Notes: a model not told the origin generated them from the letters alone. Numbered from the stretch's first letter, positions 16,651-25,709 are shown. The stretch is DNA of 64,000 bases from Allobogoriella alba (GCF_042665525.1 NZ_JBHTCQ010000001.1:124001-188000), one strand, 5' to 3'. Numbers and translations are program-made.

Positions 16651-17334
16651 GTGACCTCCGTGCTCTCCGCCCAGGCCTCCCAGGACTCCGCCCTCGGCGG
16701 GGTCGCCGCGTGGGCGGTGGGCGTCATGGAGGCCCTCGGAGGTCTCGGCGCCGCGCTGCTCATCGCGTTGGAGAACCTCTTCCCGCCGCTGCCGAGCGAG
16801 ATCATCCTCCCGCTCGCCGGGTTCACCGCCTCGCGCGGCGACCTCGGCCTGCTCGAGGTGATCGCCTGGTGCACGGGCGGCTCCGTCGTCGGGGCGTGGG
16901 TGCTGTACGGCATCGGCGCGCTCCTGGGCCGCCGGCGCACGCGGGCGATCATGAACTGGCTGCCGCTGGTGAAGATCGAGGACGTGGACCGCACCGAGGC
17001 GTGGTTCGACCGGCACGGCCGGGGCACGGTCTTCCTGGGCCGGATGATCCCGATCTTCCGTTCGCTCATCTCGATCCCCGCCGGGATCACCCGGATGCCC
17101 CTGCCGCTGTTCACGGCGCTGACGCTGGCCGGGTCGGCCATCTGGAACACGCTGCTGATCCTGGCGGGGTACTGGCTGGGCGAGCAGTGGCACGTCGTCG
17201 AGGAGTACGTGGGCACGTTCTCGAAGCTCGTGATCCTCGCCGTCGTCCTCGCCCTCGCATGGTTCGTGGTGGCGCGTGTGCGCACGATCCGGACGGAGCG
17301 CCGCGCCGGGCAGGACGGCTCCGGGAGCGACTGA
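16651..17334 (+). CDS. DedA/SNARE-associated family membrane protein
   Basis: 227 aa integral membrane protein. The family signature ENLFPPLPSEIILPLAGF is at about 41-58, and the second motif, GRMIPIFRSLISIPAG, is at about 130-145 with the conserved arginines. About four membrane segments plus a C-terminal helix and a basic tail are visible. DedA proteins are lipid scramblases or flippases, including undecaprenyl-phosphate recycling in some members; which lipid applies here is not deducible. GTG start, single gene. Confidence 0.9.
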   Translation: MTSVLSAQASQDSALGGVAAWAVGVMEALGGLGAALLIALENLFPPLPSEIILPLAGFTASRGDLGLLEVIAWCTGGSVVGAWVLYGIGALLGRRRTRAIMNWLPLVKIEDVDRTEAWFDRHGRGTVFLGRMIPIFRSLISIPAGITRMPLPLFTALTLAGSAIWNTLLILAGYWLGEQWHVVEEYVGTFSKLVILAVVLALAWFVVARVRTIRTERRAGQDGSGSD

Positions 17335-17386
17335 CCGGCGCACCGACCGTCTCCCCAGCCGGAGGATCCGCTGCAACGATGGGCAC

Positions 17387-18229
17387 ATGGCCACGGCACA
17401 GGAGATCACCGACCGGATCGTGACCGAGACCGGGGCCGCACCCCGTGACCGGACGGTGGACGGCATCGTCTTCGGTGACCCGGCCACCGAGGTCCGCGGT
17501 GTCGCGACCGTCATGATGCCCACGCTCGACGCCCTGCGCGGCGTCGTCGAGAGGGGCGCCAACCTCGTGGTGACCCACGAGCCGCTCTTCTACGACCACC
17601 TCGGGGACGACGCCGCGCTCGCCTCCGAGCAGGACCCCGTCCACGCCGCCAAGACGGCGTTCCTGGCGCAGCACGGCCTGGTCGTGTGGCGCTTCCACGA
17701 CGCGTGGCACGACCGGCGGCCGGACGGCATCCTGGCCGGCGTGCTCCGGGCCCTGGGCGTCGCGGACGACGGCGGACCGGCCGCCGCGCGCCCCGCACCC
17801 GAGACGCCCGCACCGGCGCACCCGGCCGAGACCACGCTCGGGCAGCTCGCCGCGCACGCCGCGGCGGCCCTCGGCGCGCGGGCGGTCCGCGTGGTCGGCG
17901 ACACGGCGATGCCCGTGGCGCTCTCCCGGGTGGCGGTCCAGCCCGGCTTCGTCGGCTTCGAGCGGAACCGGCACGCCCTCGCGGACGCCGACGTGCTGAT
18001 CATCGGTGAGGGTCACGAGTGGGAGATCGGGCAGTACGTCACCGACGCGGCGGCGCTGGGACTCGGCAAGGGGATGGTCGTGCTCGGGCACGCGCCGTCA
18101 GAGGCGGCCGGCATGGACGAGTGTGCCCGCTGGCTCCGGACCTTCCTGGAGGAGCCCGTCGAGTTCGTCGCCGTGCCGGACCCCTACCGTCCGGTCCGCG
18201 CTACAGCCGCTCCATCCGGCGCAGGATGA
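17387..18229 (+). CDS. Nif3-like dinuclear metal-centre protein
   Basis: 280 aa of the NIF3/YbgI family (GTP cyclohydrolase I type 2 homologue). Metal ligands are visible as VVTHEPLFY near residue 65, WRFHDAWHD near 102 and the late GEGHEWE near 207. The family is widespread but its physiological role is unsettled. The protein lacks the inserted CutA-like domain of longer members. The 3' end overlaps the convergent Ppx/GppA gene by 29 bp. Confidence 0.85.
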   Translation: MATAQEITDRIVTETGAAPRDRTVDGIVFGDPATEVRGVATVMMPTLDALRGVVERGANLVVTHEPLFYDHLGDDAALASEQDPVHAAKTAFLAQHGLVVWRFHDAWHDRRPDGILAGVLRALGVADDGGPAAARPAPETPAPAHPAETTLGQLAAHAAAALGARAVRVVGDTAMPVALSRVAVQPGFVGFERNRHALADADVLIIGEGHEWEIGQYVTDAAALGLGKGMVVLGHAPSEAAGMDECARWLRTFLEEPVEFVAVPDPYRPVRATAAPSGAG

Positions 18230-19124
18230 CGCCCTCGCGCAGCGCCCACGGGCAGATCTCCAGCTCCTCGATCTCGAGCGCCTTCATCGCCCGCTGCGCG
18301 ACGATCGCCCCGGCGACGATCTGGTAGGTGCGCTCCGCGGTGATGCCCGGCAGCTCCGTACGCTGCTCGGCCGGGATCTTGGCCAGCCGCGGCGTCCAGT
18401 CCCGCAGGTCGTCCAGTCGCATGCGGCGGCGTTCCTCCGGCCCGACGACCGCCACCTGGTGGCCGGACAGCCGGGCCAGGGACCGGAACGTCTTCGACGT
18501 CGCGACCACGTGGTCTGCCCGGGGCAGCTCGGCAAGGTCCTTGGCCACCGGAGCGAGCACCTTCTTGACGTGGTCCTTCAACGCCTGCAGCTGCTTGGGG
18601 CTGGGTGGGTCGTCGGTGAGGAAGTCGCGCGTGAGCCGACCCGCGCCGAGCGGCACCGACACGGCGTACTCGGGTGTCTCGTCCAGGCCCTGGGCCACCT
18701 CGAACGAGCCGCCACCGATGTCGAGGACCAGGAGCCGGCCCGCCGCCCAGCCGTGCCAGCGGCGCGCAGCGAGGAACGTCAGCTCCGCCTCCGCCGGCCC
18801 GCTGAGCACCTGGAGCTTCACCCCGGCGGTCTCCGCGAGGTGCTCGAGCACGGTCGCGCCGTTGGCCGCCTCCCGGACGGCCGACGTGGCCAGCCCGATC
18901 AGCTCGTCGACGTCGTGCTTGGCGGCGGCCTTCACCGCGCGGCGGACCGCGTCGGTCAGCGCCTCGACGCCGGCAGGGCTGATGGCGCCGTCGTCGTCCA
19001 CGTAGCGCATGAGCCGGACCGTGGAGCGCTCGTCCACCTCCGGCATGGGTCGCGCGTCGGGCGCGGCGTCGACCACGAGCAGGTGGACCGTGTTCGAGCC
19101 GATGTCGAGGACGCCCAGGCGCAT
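18201..19124 (-). CDS. Ppx/GppA family phosphatase
   Basis: 307 aa, the short single-module form. The actin-like ATPase phosphate loops are LDIGSNTVHLLVVD at 5-18 and LVLDIGGGSFEVAQG near 130-144, with ATSAVREAANG between. The family hydrolyses polyphosphate or pppGpp; short actinobacterial members (Ppx1/2-like) act as exopolyphosphatases or pppGpp phosphohydrolases. A TACGCT box 7 nt before the ATG suggests a leaderless transcript. It converges on and overlaps the Nif3-like gene. Confidence 0.9.
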   Translation of the reverse strand: MRLGVLDIGSNTVHLLVVDAAPDARPMPEVDERSTVRLMRYVDDDGAISPAGVEALTDAVRRAVKAAAKHDVDELIGLATSAVREAANGATVLEHLAETAGVKLQVLSGPAEAELTFLAARRWHGWAAGRLLVLDIGGGSFEVAQGLDETPEYAVSVPLGAGRLTRDFLTDDPPSPKQLQALKDHVKKVLAPVAKDLAELPRADHVVATSKTFRSLARLSGHQVAVVGPEERRRMRLDDLRDWTPRLAKIPAEQRTELPGITAERTYQIVAGAIVAQRAMKALEIEELEICPWALREGVILRRMERL

Positions 19125-19131
19125 GGGCCAC

Positions 19132-19137
19132 AGCGTA
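19132..19137 (-). promoter_or_regulatory. Leaderless-type -10 box of the Ppx/GppA gene
   Basis: TACGCT on the minus strand is exactly 7 nt from the ATG at 19124. Confidence 0.4.
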
Positions 19138-19231
19138 CGGACCGGTCCGGGCCGGCCCCCGGTCGAGTCCGGCCCGCAGGACGCCTTAGAGTCATGACGA
19201 GCGCACCCGAGCGGAGATCCCGAACGAGACC

Positions 19232-20755
19232 ATGAGCACGATCCTCCAGAAGGCCGTCACCCCCCAGATGTCGGCCGCGTACCTCGACCGCGGGCTCGAC
19301 CGGGTGGCCGGCTACGTGGTGCCGGCGGCCGACGCGGCCTCGGTGACCACGACGGCAGGGCTCTTCGAGCTCCACGGTCTCGGCTTCGACGGCACGCCGT
19401 TCTCTCCGGACTCGCCGATCGACATCCTGCACCTGCCCACCACGCCGACCGCCGTCGTCGTGCCCGCCACGGGCGGCACCGACGCCGAGAGCCGGAAGGC
19501 GACCGGCGGGACGTTCATCGAGAAGCCGCCGTTCACCGGGACGGGCTTCACCTCCTCGGGCGACGCCGTCGTGCCGCTGTCGTGGATGGAGCACACGCGC
19601 ATCCCCGCCGGCGCCCGGCTGTGGCGGTTCACGCCCGACGCCGAGGAGCCCGAGCTCATCGGGACGTACCACGGTGTCGCGTTCGGGTGGCAGAACCACC
19701 TCGGGGACGACACCTTCCGCGCGGTACCGCCGTCGAAGCTCGTCGGCTACGTCGCCAAGGTCGACGCCGGGACGTTCCCCGCCGACATCGCCACGGACGA
19801 GGGCGGCCGGCCCAGCGTCGTCACGCTCGTCTCGCACGTGGAGCCCGAGGCGGACGGGTTCACCCAGACCGAGGCCGGGATGTGGGCCAAGCGGGTCCGC
19901 GCCGACGACGTCGCCGAGCTGTTCGAGATGCATGCGACCGCGACCTGGAACGACATCCCGGTGCGGATCGTCGACCAGGGCCCGAGCACCGAGGGGGAGC
20001 AGGTCGCGCACGTCACCTCGCTGCTGCACGACGCGCTGACGGCCGAGCGGCTCGGCATGGACAAGCTCGACGCCGGCGTCTACGAGAAGACCGTCCCGCT
20101 GGCCGACCTCGTCAAGCCCGCCTACGCCCAGCGGGTGCCGCGGGCGTGGGCGCGCGAGGGGCAGCTCGAGAAGGCCCGGGAGCACGCCGCGCGGCGGCAG
20201 GCGGGAGCCGGCGAGGTGCCGCCCGCCGGTACGGCACGTCCGACGGCGACCGTGAGCACCCCGAAGCTCAACGTCCCGGAGGGCACCGACCCGGACGAGA
20301 ACCCGATGAACCGGCATGCCGAGTCCCTCAAGCGGGTCGCGCAGGGCCTGGTGGACGTCGCACCGGCGGGCTGGACGCAGGCGAGGGTGCTCGCGCGGAT
20401 GATCGGCAAGCGGGGCGAGCTGGTCGCGGCCTACACGGGCGAGGACGGCAAGCAGAAGGCCCTCAAGGGCCTGCCACCCGACGTCGGGCGCGCCCTGGCG
20501 GAGATGAAGGGCGCGAGCCACGAGCCGGGCAAGGGGACGTGGCTCACCGCTCTCGTGACGCTCGAGCGGGGCGGGAAGCTCACCCTCAACATCGACCGCA
20601 CGAACGAGCAGAAGTGGACCAAGCCGCCCGAGCCGTCCGACTACGAGCACGAGCTCAAGCGGTTCCCGCGGGACCCCGAGAACGTGCCGGACTGGTTCCG
20701 GGAGCGGATGGACGGCTCAGGCTCGGGTTCCGGGAGCGCCTTCTCGAAGGACTGA
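19232..20755 (+). CDS. Two-part protein with C-terminal YezG-like (DUF600) immunity-type domain
   Basis: 507 aa. The C-terminal ~135 residues resemble the YezG/DUF600 immunity family: PGKGTWLTALVTLERGGKL, then SDYEHELKRFPRDPENVPDWF, the acidic-aromatic end typical of that family. The N-terminal ~300 residues are a separate, unrecognised part with LFELHGLGFDG, WRFTPDAEEPELIG and HVEPEADGFT. A Pro/Ala-rich linker at about 310-345 joins them. There is no signal peptide. GGAGATC precedes the ATG. YezG proteins normally protect against a cognate polymorphic toxin; no toxin is adjacent. Confidence is lower for the N-terminal part. Confidence 0.6.
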   Translation: MSTILQKAVTPQMSAAYLDRGLDRVAGYVVPAADAASVTTTAGLFELHGLGFDGTPFSPDSPIDILHLPTTPTAVVVPATGGTDAESRKATGGTFIEKPPFTGTGFTSSGDAVVPLSWMEHTRIPAGARLWRFTPDAEEPELIGTYHGVAFGWQNHLGDDTFRAVPPSKLVGYVAKVDAGTFPADIATDEGGRPSVVTLVSHVEPEADGFTQTEAGMWAKRVRADDVAELFEMHATATWNDIPVRIVDQGPSTEGEQVAHVTSLLHDALTAERLGMDKLDAGVYEKTVPLADLVKPAYAQRVPRAWAREGQLEKAREHAARRQAGAGEVPPAGTARPTATVSTPKLNVPEGTDPDENPMNRHAESLKRVAQGLVDVAPAGWTQARVLARMIGKRGELVAAYTGEDGKQKALKGLPPDVGRALAEMKGASHEPGKGTWLTALVTLERGGKLTLNIDRTNEQKWTKPPEPSDYEHELKRFPRDPENVPDWFRERMDGSGSGSGSAFSKD

Positions 20756-21367
20756 CGGGTCGAACCGGGCCATCTCCTCGGCGAGTTGGTCATGACGATA
20801 GGGACCCGGTTGCCGCAGGGCCGTCCGGATGCGCTCGCGCACCTCGGGCGTCTTGTTCTGGCTGAGCTTGGCGCGGGCGTCGAACCGCGTGACCCGGAGC
20901 CGCAGGCCGACCGTCCCGCGCGCTATCGCCCGCGCCATGTCCGAATCCATGGCGAGGCTCCGCGGCTGCTCGACGCCCCGTTCCATGCGGTCGACGAGCT
21001 CGCTCAGCACGCGGAAGTTCTCCTCCGGGTCGAGGAGCTCCGGGACGCCGTACAGGTGAGCGGTCACGTGGTTCCAGGTGGGGATGTTCGTCTCGTCGCC
21101 GTACCAGCTCGGCGAGATGTAGCCGTGCGGGCCCTGGACGATCAGCATCATCTCGCGCCCCTCGGCCAGCTCGTGGAGCTTGTCGTCGGGGCGGCCGACA
21201 TGGCTGACGATGCTGATTCCCTCGGCCTCCTCCTCCAGCACGATCGGGTAGTGGGAGGCGAGGAGGCCGCGTGAGGTCTGGGAGACGAAGGTGGCCCACG
21301 GGTTCTCCCGGACGAGCGCCCGGATCTCCTCGGGGTCCTCGAGCAGGTAGTGCCGGGTGGGCAGCAT
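20717..21367 (-). CDS. PaiB-type FMN-binding negative transcriptional regulator
   Basis: 216 aa of the PaiB family (split-barrel flavin-binding fold; in Bacillus it represses sporulation and degradative-enzyme genes). Typical segments: an N-terminal LPTRHYLLEDPEEI, LLASHYPIVL, HVGRPDDKL, GPHGYISPSWYGDE and NIPTWNHVTAHLYG. A GGAGAGG ribosome site precedes the ATG. The 3' end overlaps the convergent YezG-fusion gene by 39 bp. Confidence 0.9.
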   Translation of the reverse strand: MLPTRHYLLEDPEEIRALVRENPWATFVSQTSRGLLASHYPIVLEEEAEGISIVSHVGRPDDKLHELAEGREMMLIVQGPHGYISPSWYGDETNIPTWNHVTAHLYGVPELLDPEENFRVLSELVDRMERGVEQPRSLAMDSDMARAIARGTVGLRLRVTRFDARAKLSQNKTPEVRERIRTALRQPGPYRHDQLAEEMARFDPSVLREGAPGTRA

Positions 21368-21414
21368 GCGCCTCTCCTCTCAGCGGCGGGTGGTCCGGCC
21401 GGTGCGGCAATGGG

Positions 21415-22833
21415 TCACAGGGCGATCCGGTCCAGGAGGGCGGCCGGGTCGTCGGCCGCCATCGCCCCCCGGAAGCGCTCGATCGGATAGCTGGTCATGG
21501 TGCCGAGACGGACCGAGGTGACGGCTCCGTCGTCGTCCCGCTCGACCGTGACCGGCTCGCCGGTGGGGCCGAACCCGGGAAGCGGCTCCTGGACGAGCCG
21601 GTCCCCGGAGACGGTGAGCCGGGCGTGGGCGTTGACAGGTTCTGGCAGCCGCGGGTTGATCGCGTGCAGGATGCCGCCGAGGTCCACGAGGTCCGTCACC
21701 GTCCACAGGCTCGCGAACCGGCCGGTCACGGCGAGGTCGACCGGCACCGGGTCGGGGTCCTCCTGCGCGGCTGCCGTGGCCAGGTTCACCAGCTGCACGA
21801 CGCCGGTGGCGATGGCGTCCGCCGGGCCGTCGATCGCGTTCGTCAGGGCACTGACCACGAGCCCGTCCTCGGGGTCGATCCAGGTCCGGGTGATGTGACC
21901 GGGGTAGCCGCCGGAGTGGCCGACGACCTTCCGCTCACCGATCGTGCCCAACGAGAGGCCGAGACCGTACCGGCCGACCTCGCGCCCGCGGATCTGGACC
22001 ACAGACTCCTCGCGCTGCATGAGCCGCTTGCTGGCGTCGGTGAGCAGGCTGGTCTCCCCCAGGACGTGGGCGGCGCCGTATGTGGTCAGCTCCCGGGCGG
22101 TGGAGTACCAGCCGGTCGCGGCGGCCATGGCGCGGGTGTCCACGTGCCGGATGACGCGGCGCCGGTCCCCGTGCGCGGTCAGGCCGGTGTGCCCGGCGGC
22201 GTACTCGGCGGCCCGCTCGGTGACGTACTCGGGGCCGGAACGCTGCAGGCCTAGCGGGCGGACGACGAGCTCGTCGCACAGCTGGGCGTAGCCCTTCCCG
22301 GTGACCGACTCGAGGACCAGGCCGAGGACGCTGTAGCCGATGTTGGAGTACTTGAACCGTTCGTTCGGTTCGTAGACCACGCCCTCGGTTCGCACGACGT
22401 CGAGGAGCTGCTCGCGGTCGAGGAACGGGCGAGAGCGCTGCCAGAAGTCGCCGTCGGAGGAGTCGCGGATCACCCCGCCCTGGTGCCCGAGGAGCTCGCG
22501 GACGGTGACGCCGGCGGCCGGGGTGCCGGCAAGCTCCGCGACGTGGTCCCCCGCCCGGTCGTCCAGCCGCAGCAGCCCGTCCTCCACCAGCCGCATGACC
22601 ACGACCGCGGTCATGGTCTTGGAGTGCGAGGCGATCCGGAACAGGTGCTCGGAGGTCAGCGCCTCACCGGTCTCCACGTTCGCCCGGCCCCAGGCGACAT
22701 CCACGAGCACCTCGCCCCGGTGCGCCACCGCGAGCTGCAGGCCGGGCACACCGCGGTACTCGGCCTGGAACGTGGCCCACTCGGCCAGGTACGGGGCGAT
22801 GGAGCGCAGCACGGGCAGGGGGTCGTGGCTCAT
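21415..22833 (-). CDS. Beta-lactamase-fold serine hydrolase
   Basis: 472 aa of the class C beta-lactamase/DD-peptidase/esterase superfamily (Beta-lactamase domain, Pfam 00144). The nucleophile motif is S69-H-S-K72, the second motif is YSN near residue 154, and the HSGGYPG segment near 310 replaces KTG. An additional C-terminal ~120-residue domain follows. No signal peptide is visible, so it is probably cytosolic. GAGAGG precedes the ATG at 22833; an upstream ATG at 22851 is less well placed. The substrate is unknown. Confidence 0.85.
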   Translation of the reverse strand: MSHDPLPVLRSIAPYLAEWATFQAEYRGVPGLQLAVAHRGEVLVDVAWGRANVETGEALTSEHLFRIASHSKTMTAVVVMRLVEDGLLRLDDRAGDHVAELAGTPAAGVTVRELLGHQGGVIRDSSDGDFWQRSRPFLDREQLLDVVRTEGVVYEPNERFKYSNIGYSVLGLVLESVTGKGYAQLCDELVVRPLGLQRSGPEYVTERAAEYAAGHTGLTAHGDRRRVIRHVDTRAMAAATGWYSTARELTTYGAAHVLGETSLLTDASKRLMQREESVVQIRGREVGRYGLGLSLGTIGERKVVGHSGGYPGHITRTWIDPEDGLVVSALTNAIDGPADAIATGVVQLVNLATAAAQEDPDPVPVDLAVTGRFASLWTVTDLVDLGGILHAINPRLPEPVNAHARLTVSGDRLVQEPLPGFGPTGEPVTVERDDDGAVTSVRLGTMTSYPIERFRGAMAADDPAALLDRIAL

Positions 22834-22893
22834 GGTGTCCTCTCGGGTCACTTCAGATGTGGCCCGAAGTCTCCCGCACCTCGCGACCCGGGC

Positions 22894-24360
22894 TCACGGC
22901 CTTTCGCGGACCGCGCCGCTCGCGTCGTAGACGACGAGCCCGTCCCGCCCGGCGACGACGTACTGCCAACCGCCCAGGCGGGTCACCGCGCCGTCGAGCC
23001 GACCATAGGGGACGGCGAGATCGTCGAGGGCGTTCCGTTCGCCGTCGCAGACGAAGGCGGCCTCGCCGGCGCCCGCGTCCTCGTCCGCCCCGACGGGTAC
23101 GTCCGCGCGGGGCTCGAGACACAGCAGCCGGGCGGACGGGGCGAGCTCGGTGAGGCTGCCATCCGCGGGGTCGACGTCGACGACGCGCCCGTCACTGACG
23201 ACGGTGATGGCGCCGGTGCCCTGCCGGAAGCCGTTGCCGTCGAGGTTCTCCTCGTCGAACGGCACCTCCCACATGATGTCCCCGGACTCCGGATCGACGC
23301 CGACGAGGTCGATGTGGGTCGGCAGCGCGGTGATCCTGCGCTCCGTCTCCGGATCGAGCCGGGTGGTGCCGGCGTTCCACCGGCAGTACGTCAGCACGTC
23401 GTCGACGCCCCCGCGATCCACGCAGTCGTTCAGGCCCGGGTGCCGCCACAGAATGCTTCCGCCCTCCACGGCGACCGCCGCGACTGCCCGTCGCCGGGGT
23501 TCCTCATAGACGAGGTCGCCGTCCTCCGCGATGGTCGGGTAGCCCTCGGAGCTGAGCGCGACGCCTTCCTCGTCGTCGCCGAACCAGTGGTACGCCCACG
23601 CGAAGTACTCCGAGAAGTGCTCCTCACCCATGACCTCGGACCAATTCCTCTGCCAGGCGACGTCGCCGTCCGCGACCCGCCCGATCGTCGCCTCGACGAT
23701 CTCCACGCCCGTGTCCACCTCGGGCGTGACGAAGACGCCGTCTGCCAGCACCTGGGCGCCGCGCGGCACACCCTCCAAGGATGCGTCCGGGGCGACCTCG
23801 CCCGTGGCCACGTCGATCCGGTGGGACGGGCCGCGACTGGGCCCGTCGAGGACTCGGCCGCGGAAGCACACCTCGGGCCGCTCCTCCCCGCAGGCCGACG
23901 GTCGCCCCATCGCGTCCACGCCCAGCTCGACGGCGCGCTCGCCCGTCTCGAGGTCCGCGACGACGAGGGTCTGCGCGTTCTCGTGATCCGGGTGCGGTGC
24001 GAGATAGACGACATGACGGGTGCCGTCGACGTCGATCGCACGGACGCTGACGTTCACCGCTCGGCTGTCCTCGTCCGAGAGCGCGACCTCGTCACGCCAG
24101 AGCTCGTCACCGTCCGCCGGGTCCCAGGCCGCGATCTCCAGGCCGCTCTCGCCGCGGACGTACGAGGCGACCGCGGACCCCGAACCCGTCGGCCGGCCCA
24201 CCAGATCGGCCTCGATCGTGCGGGCGGGCTCGATCAGGGTGTCGGGGAGCGGTGGCTTGGGCTGCGCCAGGTGCGTGCGGCCCGGTTCGTCCGGCACGCA
24301 CGCCGCGACGGCGAGAAGGGTCGCGGCCGCCGTCGTCGCCGCGGTGAGGATCCGTGCCAT
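22894..24360 (-). CDS. Lipoprotein with PQQ-like beta-propeller features
   Basis: 488 aa. The signal peptide ends in the lipobox LLAVAAC at residues 15-21, so it is a predicted lipoprotein. The body has repeating W-D-P-x-x-G-D and D-P-E-S-G-D-I-M-W turns, such as WDPADGDELWRDE, LVGVDPESGDIMW and DVDPADGSL, the pattern of PQQ-like/BamB-type propeller blades. Four to five cysteines could form extracytoplasmic disulfides. TAGCGT lies 6 nt before the ATG (leaderless type). The role is unknown, plausibly an envelope scaffold or sensor. Confidence 0.7.
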   Translation of the reverse strand: MARILTAATTAAATLLAVAACVPDEPGRTHLAQPKPPLPDTLIEPARTIEADLVGRPTGSGSAVASYVRGESGLEIAAWDPADGDELWRDEVALSDEDSRAVNVSVRAIDVDGTRHVVYLAPHPDHENAQTLVVADLETGERAVELGVDAMGRPSACGEERPEVCFRGRVLDGPSRGPSHRIDVATGEVAPDASLEGVPRGAQVLADGVFVTPEVDTGVEIVEATIGRVADGDVAWQRNWSEVMGEEHFSEYFAWAYHWFGDDEEGVALSSEGYPTIAEDGDLVYEEPRRRAVAAVAVEGGSILWRHPGLNDCVDRGGVDDVLTYCRWNAGTTRLDPETERRITALPTHIDLVGVDPESGDIMWEVPFDEENLDGNGFRQGTGAITVVSDGRVVDVDPADGSLTELAPSARLLCLEPRADVPVGADEDAGAGEAAFVCDGERNALDDLAVPYGRLDGAVTRLGGWQYVVAGRDGLVVYDASGAVRERP

Positions 24361-24366
24361 GGCGGC

Positions 24367-24372
24367 ACGCTA
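24367..24372 (-). promoter_or_regulatory. Leaderless-type -10 box of the propeller lipoprotein
   Basis: TAGCGT on the minus strand ends 6 nt before the ATG at 24360. Confidence 0.4.
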
Positions 24373-24419
24373 CGAAGCCTGCGAGGCCGCCCGCAGACGT
24401 TATCCACAGGCCCGGGCGG

Positions 24420-25220
24420 TCATCCGTCCTGGACGATCGGCGCCAGGCGAACATCCTCGAGTGCACGACTCAGCCGGCTGACCGCGACCGGACCCACGCC
24501 TCGCAGGGCCAGCAAGTCCGCCTCCCGCATCCCGGCGACCTGCTCCAACGTCGTCACCCCGGCGGCAGCGAGGGCACGGCTCGCGGCGGCGCCGACGTGT
24601 GGCAGCGGCGTGCCCGCCGGCCGTTCGGGACGATCGGTGCGCGGCTCGCCGGTGAGGTGGTCGAGCACCGCCTCACCGCGCGGGGAGAGCCGGTAGCCGA
24701 TGTCGAGCGACTCGGTGAGCCCGAGCTCCTTGAGCTTGCGGACGTCCCGCTTGAACTCCGCCGTCGGCCGGCCGACCTCCGAGGCCAGGTCCGGGGCACG
24801 GCGGCCGGGATGCTCGTCGATGAGCTCCAGGGGCTGCCGGGTCCAGGGACCGTCGGCTGCGGCACGGTCCAGTCGCGCCAGGCGCCCGGCCAGCCCGGCG
24901 AGCTCGTCCGCGTCCGGCACCGACTCCCGCAGCGCGATGCGTGGATCGGGTCCGGCGTACCGGAGGCCCACGCGGTACACCGGCCGTTCCGACCGCTGCT
25001 CGAGGCCGCGGAGCAGCGCGGCCAGCGACGCAGCCCCGGCACGGCGGGCATCCTCCGCGGTGAGTGCGCTGTCCTCGACCCGCTCCAGCGACGTCACCTC
25101 GATCAGCCCGATCGCGGTCCGCATGCGGGTGCCCACCCGCACGCGCGGAGTCTCCCAGCGCCGGAAGGCCAGGTCGATCGCGCCGGAGCGGATCCCGTCG
25201 AGCTCGGCCGGTCGGATCAT
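24420..25220 (-). CDS. ASCH/PUA-like domain protein with helix-hairpin-helix C terminus
   Basis: 266 aa. Residues 1-110 look like an ASCH domain (FRRWETPRVRVGTRMRTAIGLIEVTSLERV), a nucleic-acid-binding PUA-like fold. The middle has a winged-helix look (PDLASEVGRPTAEFKRDVRKLKELGL). The end, near 215-262, has a helix-hairpin-helix pair (GAAASRALAAAGVTTLEQVA, then LLALRGVGPVAVSRL) typical of non-specific DNA binding. The combination suggests a DNA- or RNA-handling protein; the exact role is unknown. The ATG at 25220 is chosen because upstream residues are non-conserved. Confidence 0.65.
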   Translation of the reverse strand: MIRPAELDGIRSGAIDLAFRRWETPRVRVGTRMRTAIGLIEVTSLERVEDSALTAEDARRAGAASLAALLRGLEQRSERPVYRVGLRYAGPDPRIALRESVPDADELAGLAGRLARLDRAAADGPWTRQPLELIDEHPGRRAPDLASEVGRPTAEFKRDVRKLKELGLTESLDIGYRLSPRGEAVLDHLTGEPRTDRPERPAGTPLPHVGAAASRALAAAGVTTLEQVAGMREADLLALRGVGPVAVSRLSRALEDVRLAPIVQDG

Positions 25221-25268
25221 CACCCGCACATGGTCCCGCAGACCGCCGCGGCGGGCAGGCGACCCGGT

Positions 25269-25328
25269 GCACCACCTTCTCCCGAAATCGGCCTCGGACA
25301 CGGTGCCGATCTCGGGAGAAGGTGGTGC
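25269..25328. repeat. Long inverted repeat between divergent genes
   Basis: The arms 25269-25291 and 25306-25328 are 23 nt each with a single mismatch, around a 14-nt spacer. The hairpin lies just upstream of the CsoR operator, in the space between two diverging genes, so it is not an ordinary terminator for either one. Confidence 0.7.
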
Positions 25329-25342
25329 CTCGGTGCGCGGGA

Positions 25343-25359
25343 ATACCCCAGAGGGGTAT
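25343..25359. promoter_or_regulatory. CsoR operator with overlapping -10
   Basis: ATACCCC-AGA-GGGGTAT is a perfect 7-3-7 palindrome and matches the known CsoR operator pattern of G/C tracts flanked by ATA/TAT. TATGGT (25357-25362) can serve as the -10 box, so apo-CsoR binding would block the promoter and Cu(I) would release it. Confidence 0.85.
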
Positions 25360-25407
25360 GGTGCTGAAGAGGGCGACGACCAGGACCACGCACGGACGGA
25401 GGACACG

Positions 25408-25689
25408 ATGCCGGGCTACAGCGGCACGAAAGAGGACTACGCGCGCCGACTGCGCCGCATCGAGGGCCAGGTGCGCGGGATCGCGCGCATGGTGGATGAG
25501 GACACCTACTGCATCGACGTCCTCACGCAGATCTCCGCGGTGACCAAGGCGCTGCAGGCCGTGGGCATCGGGCTCGTCGAGGACCACCTCGGCCACTGCG
25601 TCGTCGAGGCCGCGAGGTCCTCCGAGCAGGAAGGCCAGGAGAAGGTCACCGAGGCCACCGACGCGATCGCCCGACTGGTCCGTTCCTGA
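25408..25689 (+). CDS. csoR: Copper-sensing repressor CsoR
   Basis: 93 aa, an all-helical DUF156 protein. The Cu(I) ligands C35, H60 and C64 occupy the canonical Cys-His-Cys positions (TYCIDVL, EDHLGHCV). RLRRIEGQVRGIARM is the family N-terminal helix with DNA-contacting arginines. GGAGG is 5 nt before the ATG. It is the first gene of csoR-copZ-copA and directly downstream of its own palindromic operator, so autoregulated copper derepression is expected. Confidence 0.95.
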   Translation: MPGYSGTKEDYARRLRRIEGQVRGIARMVDEDTYCIDVLTQISAVTKALQAVGIGLVEDHLGHCVVEAARSSEQEGQEKVTEATDAIARLVRS

Positions 25690-25709
25690 CCACCCCGACG
25701 AGGAGAGAG

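Noticed and set aside
22483..24696. 737-codon plus-strand frame
   Set aside because: It is antisense to the beta-lactamase-fold and propeller lipoprotein genes, both of which have signal or catalytic motifs; this frame has none.
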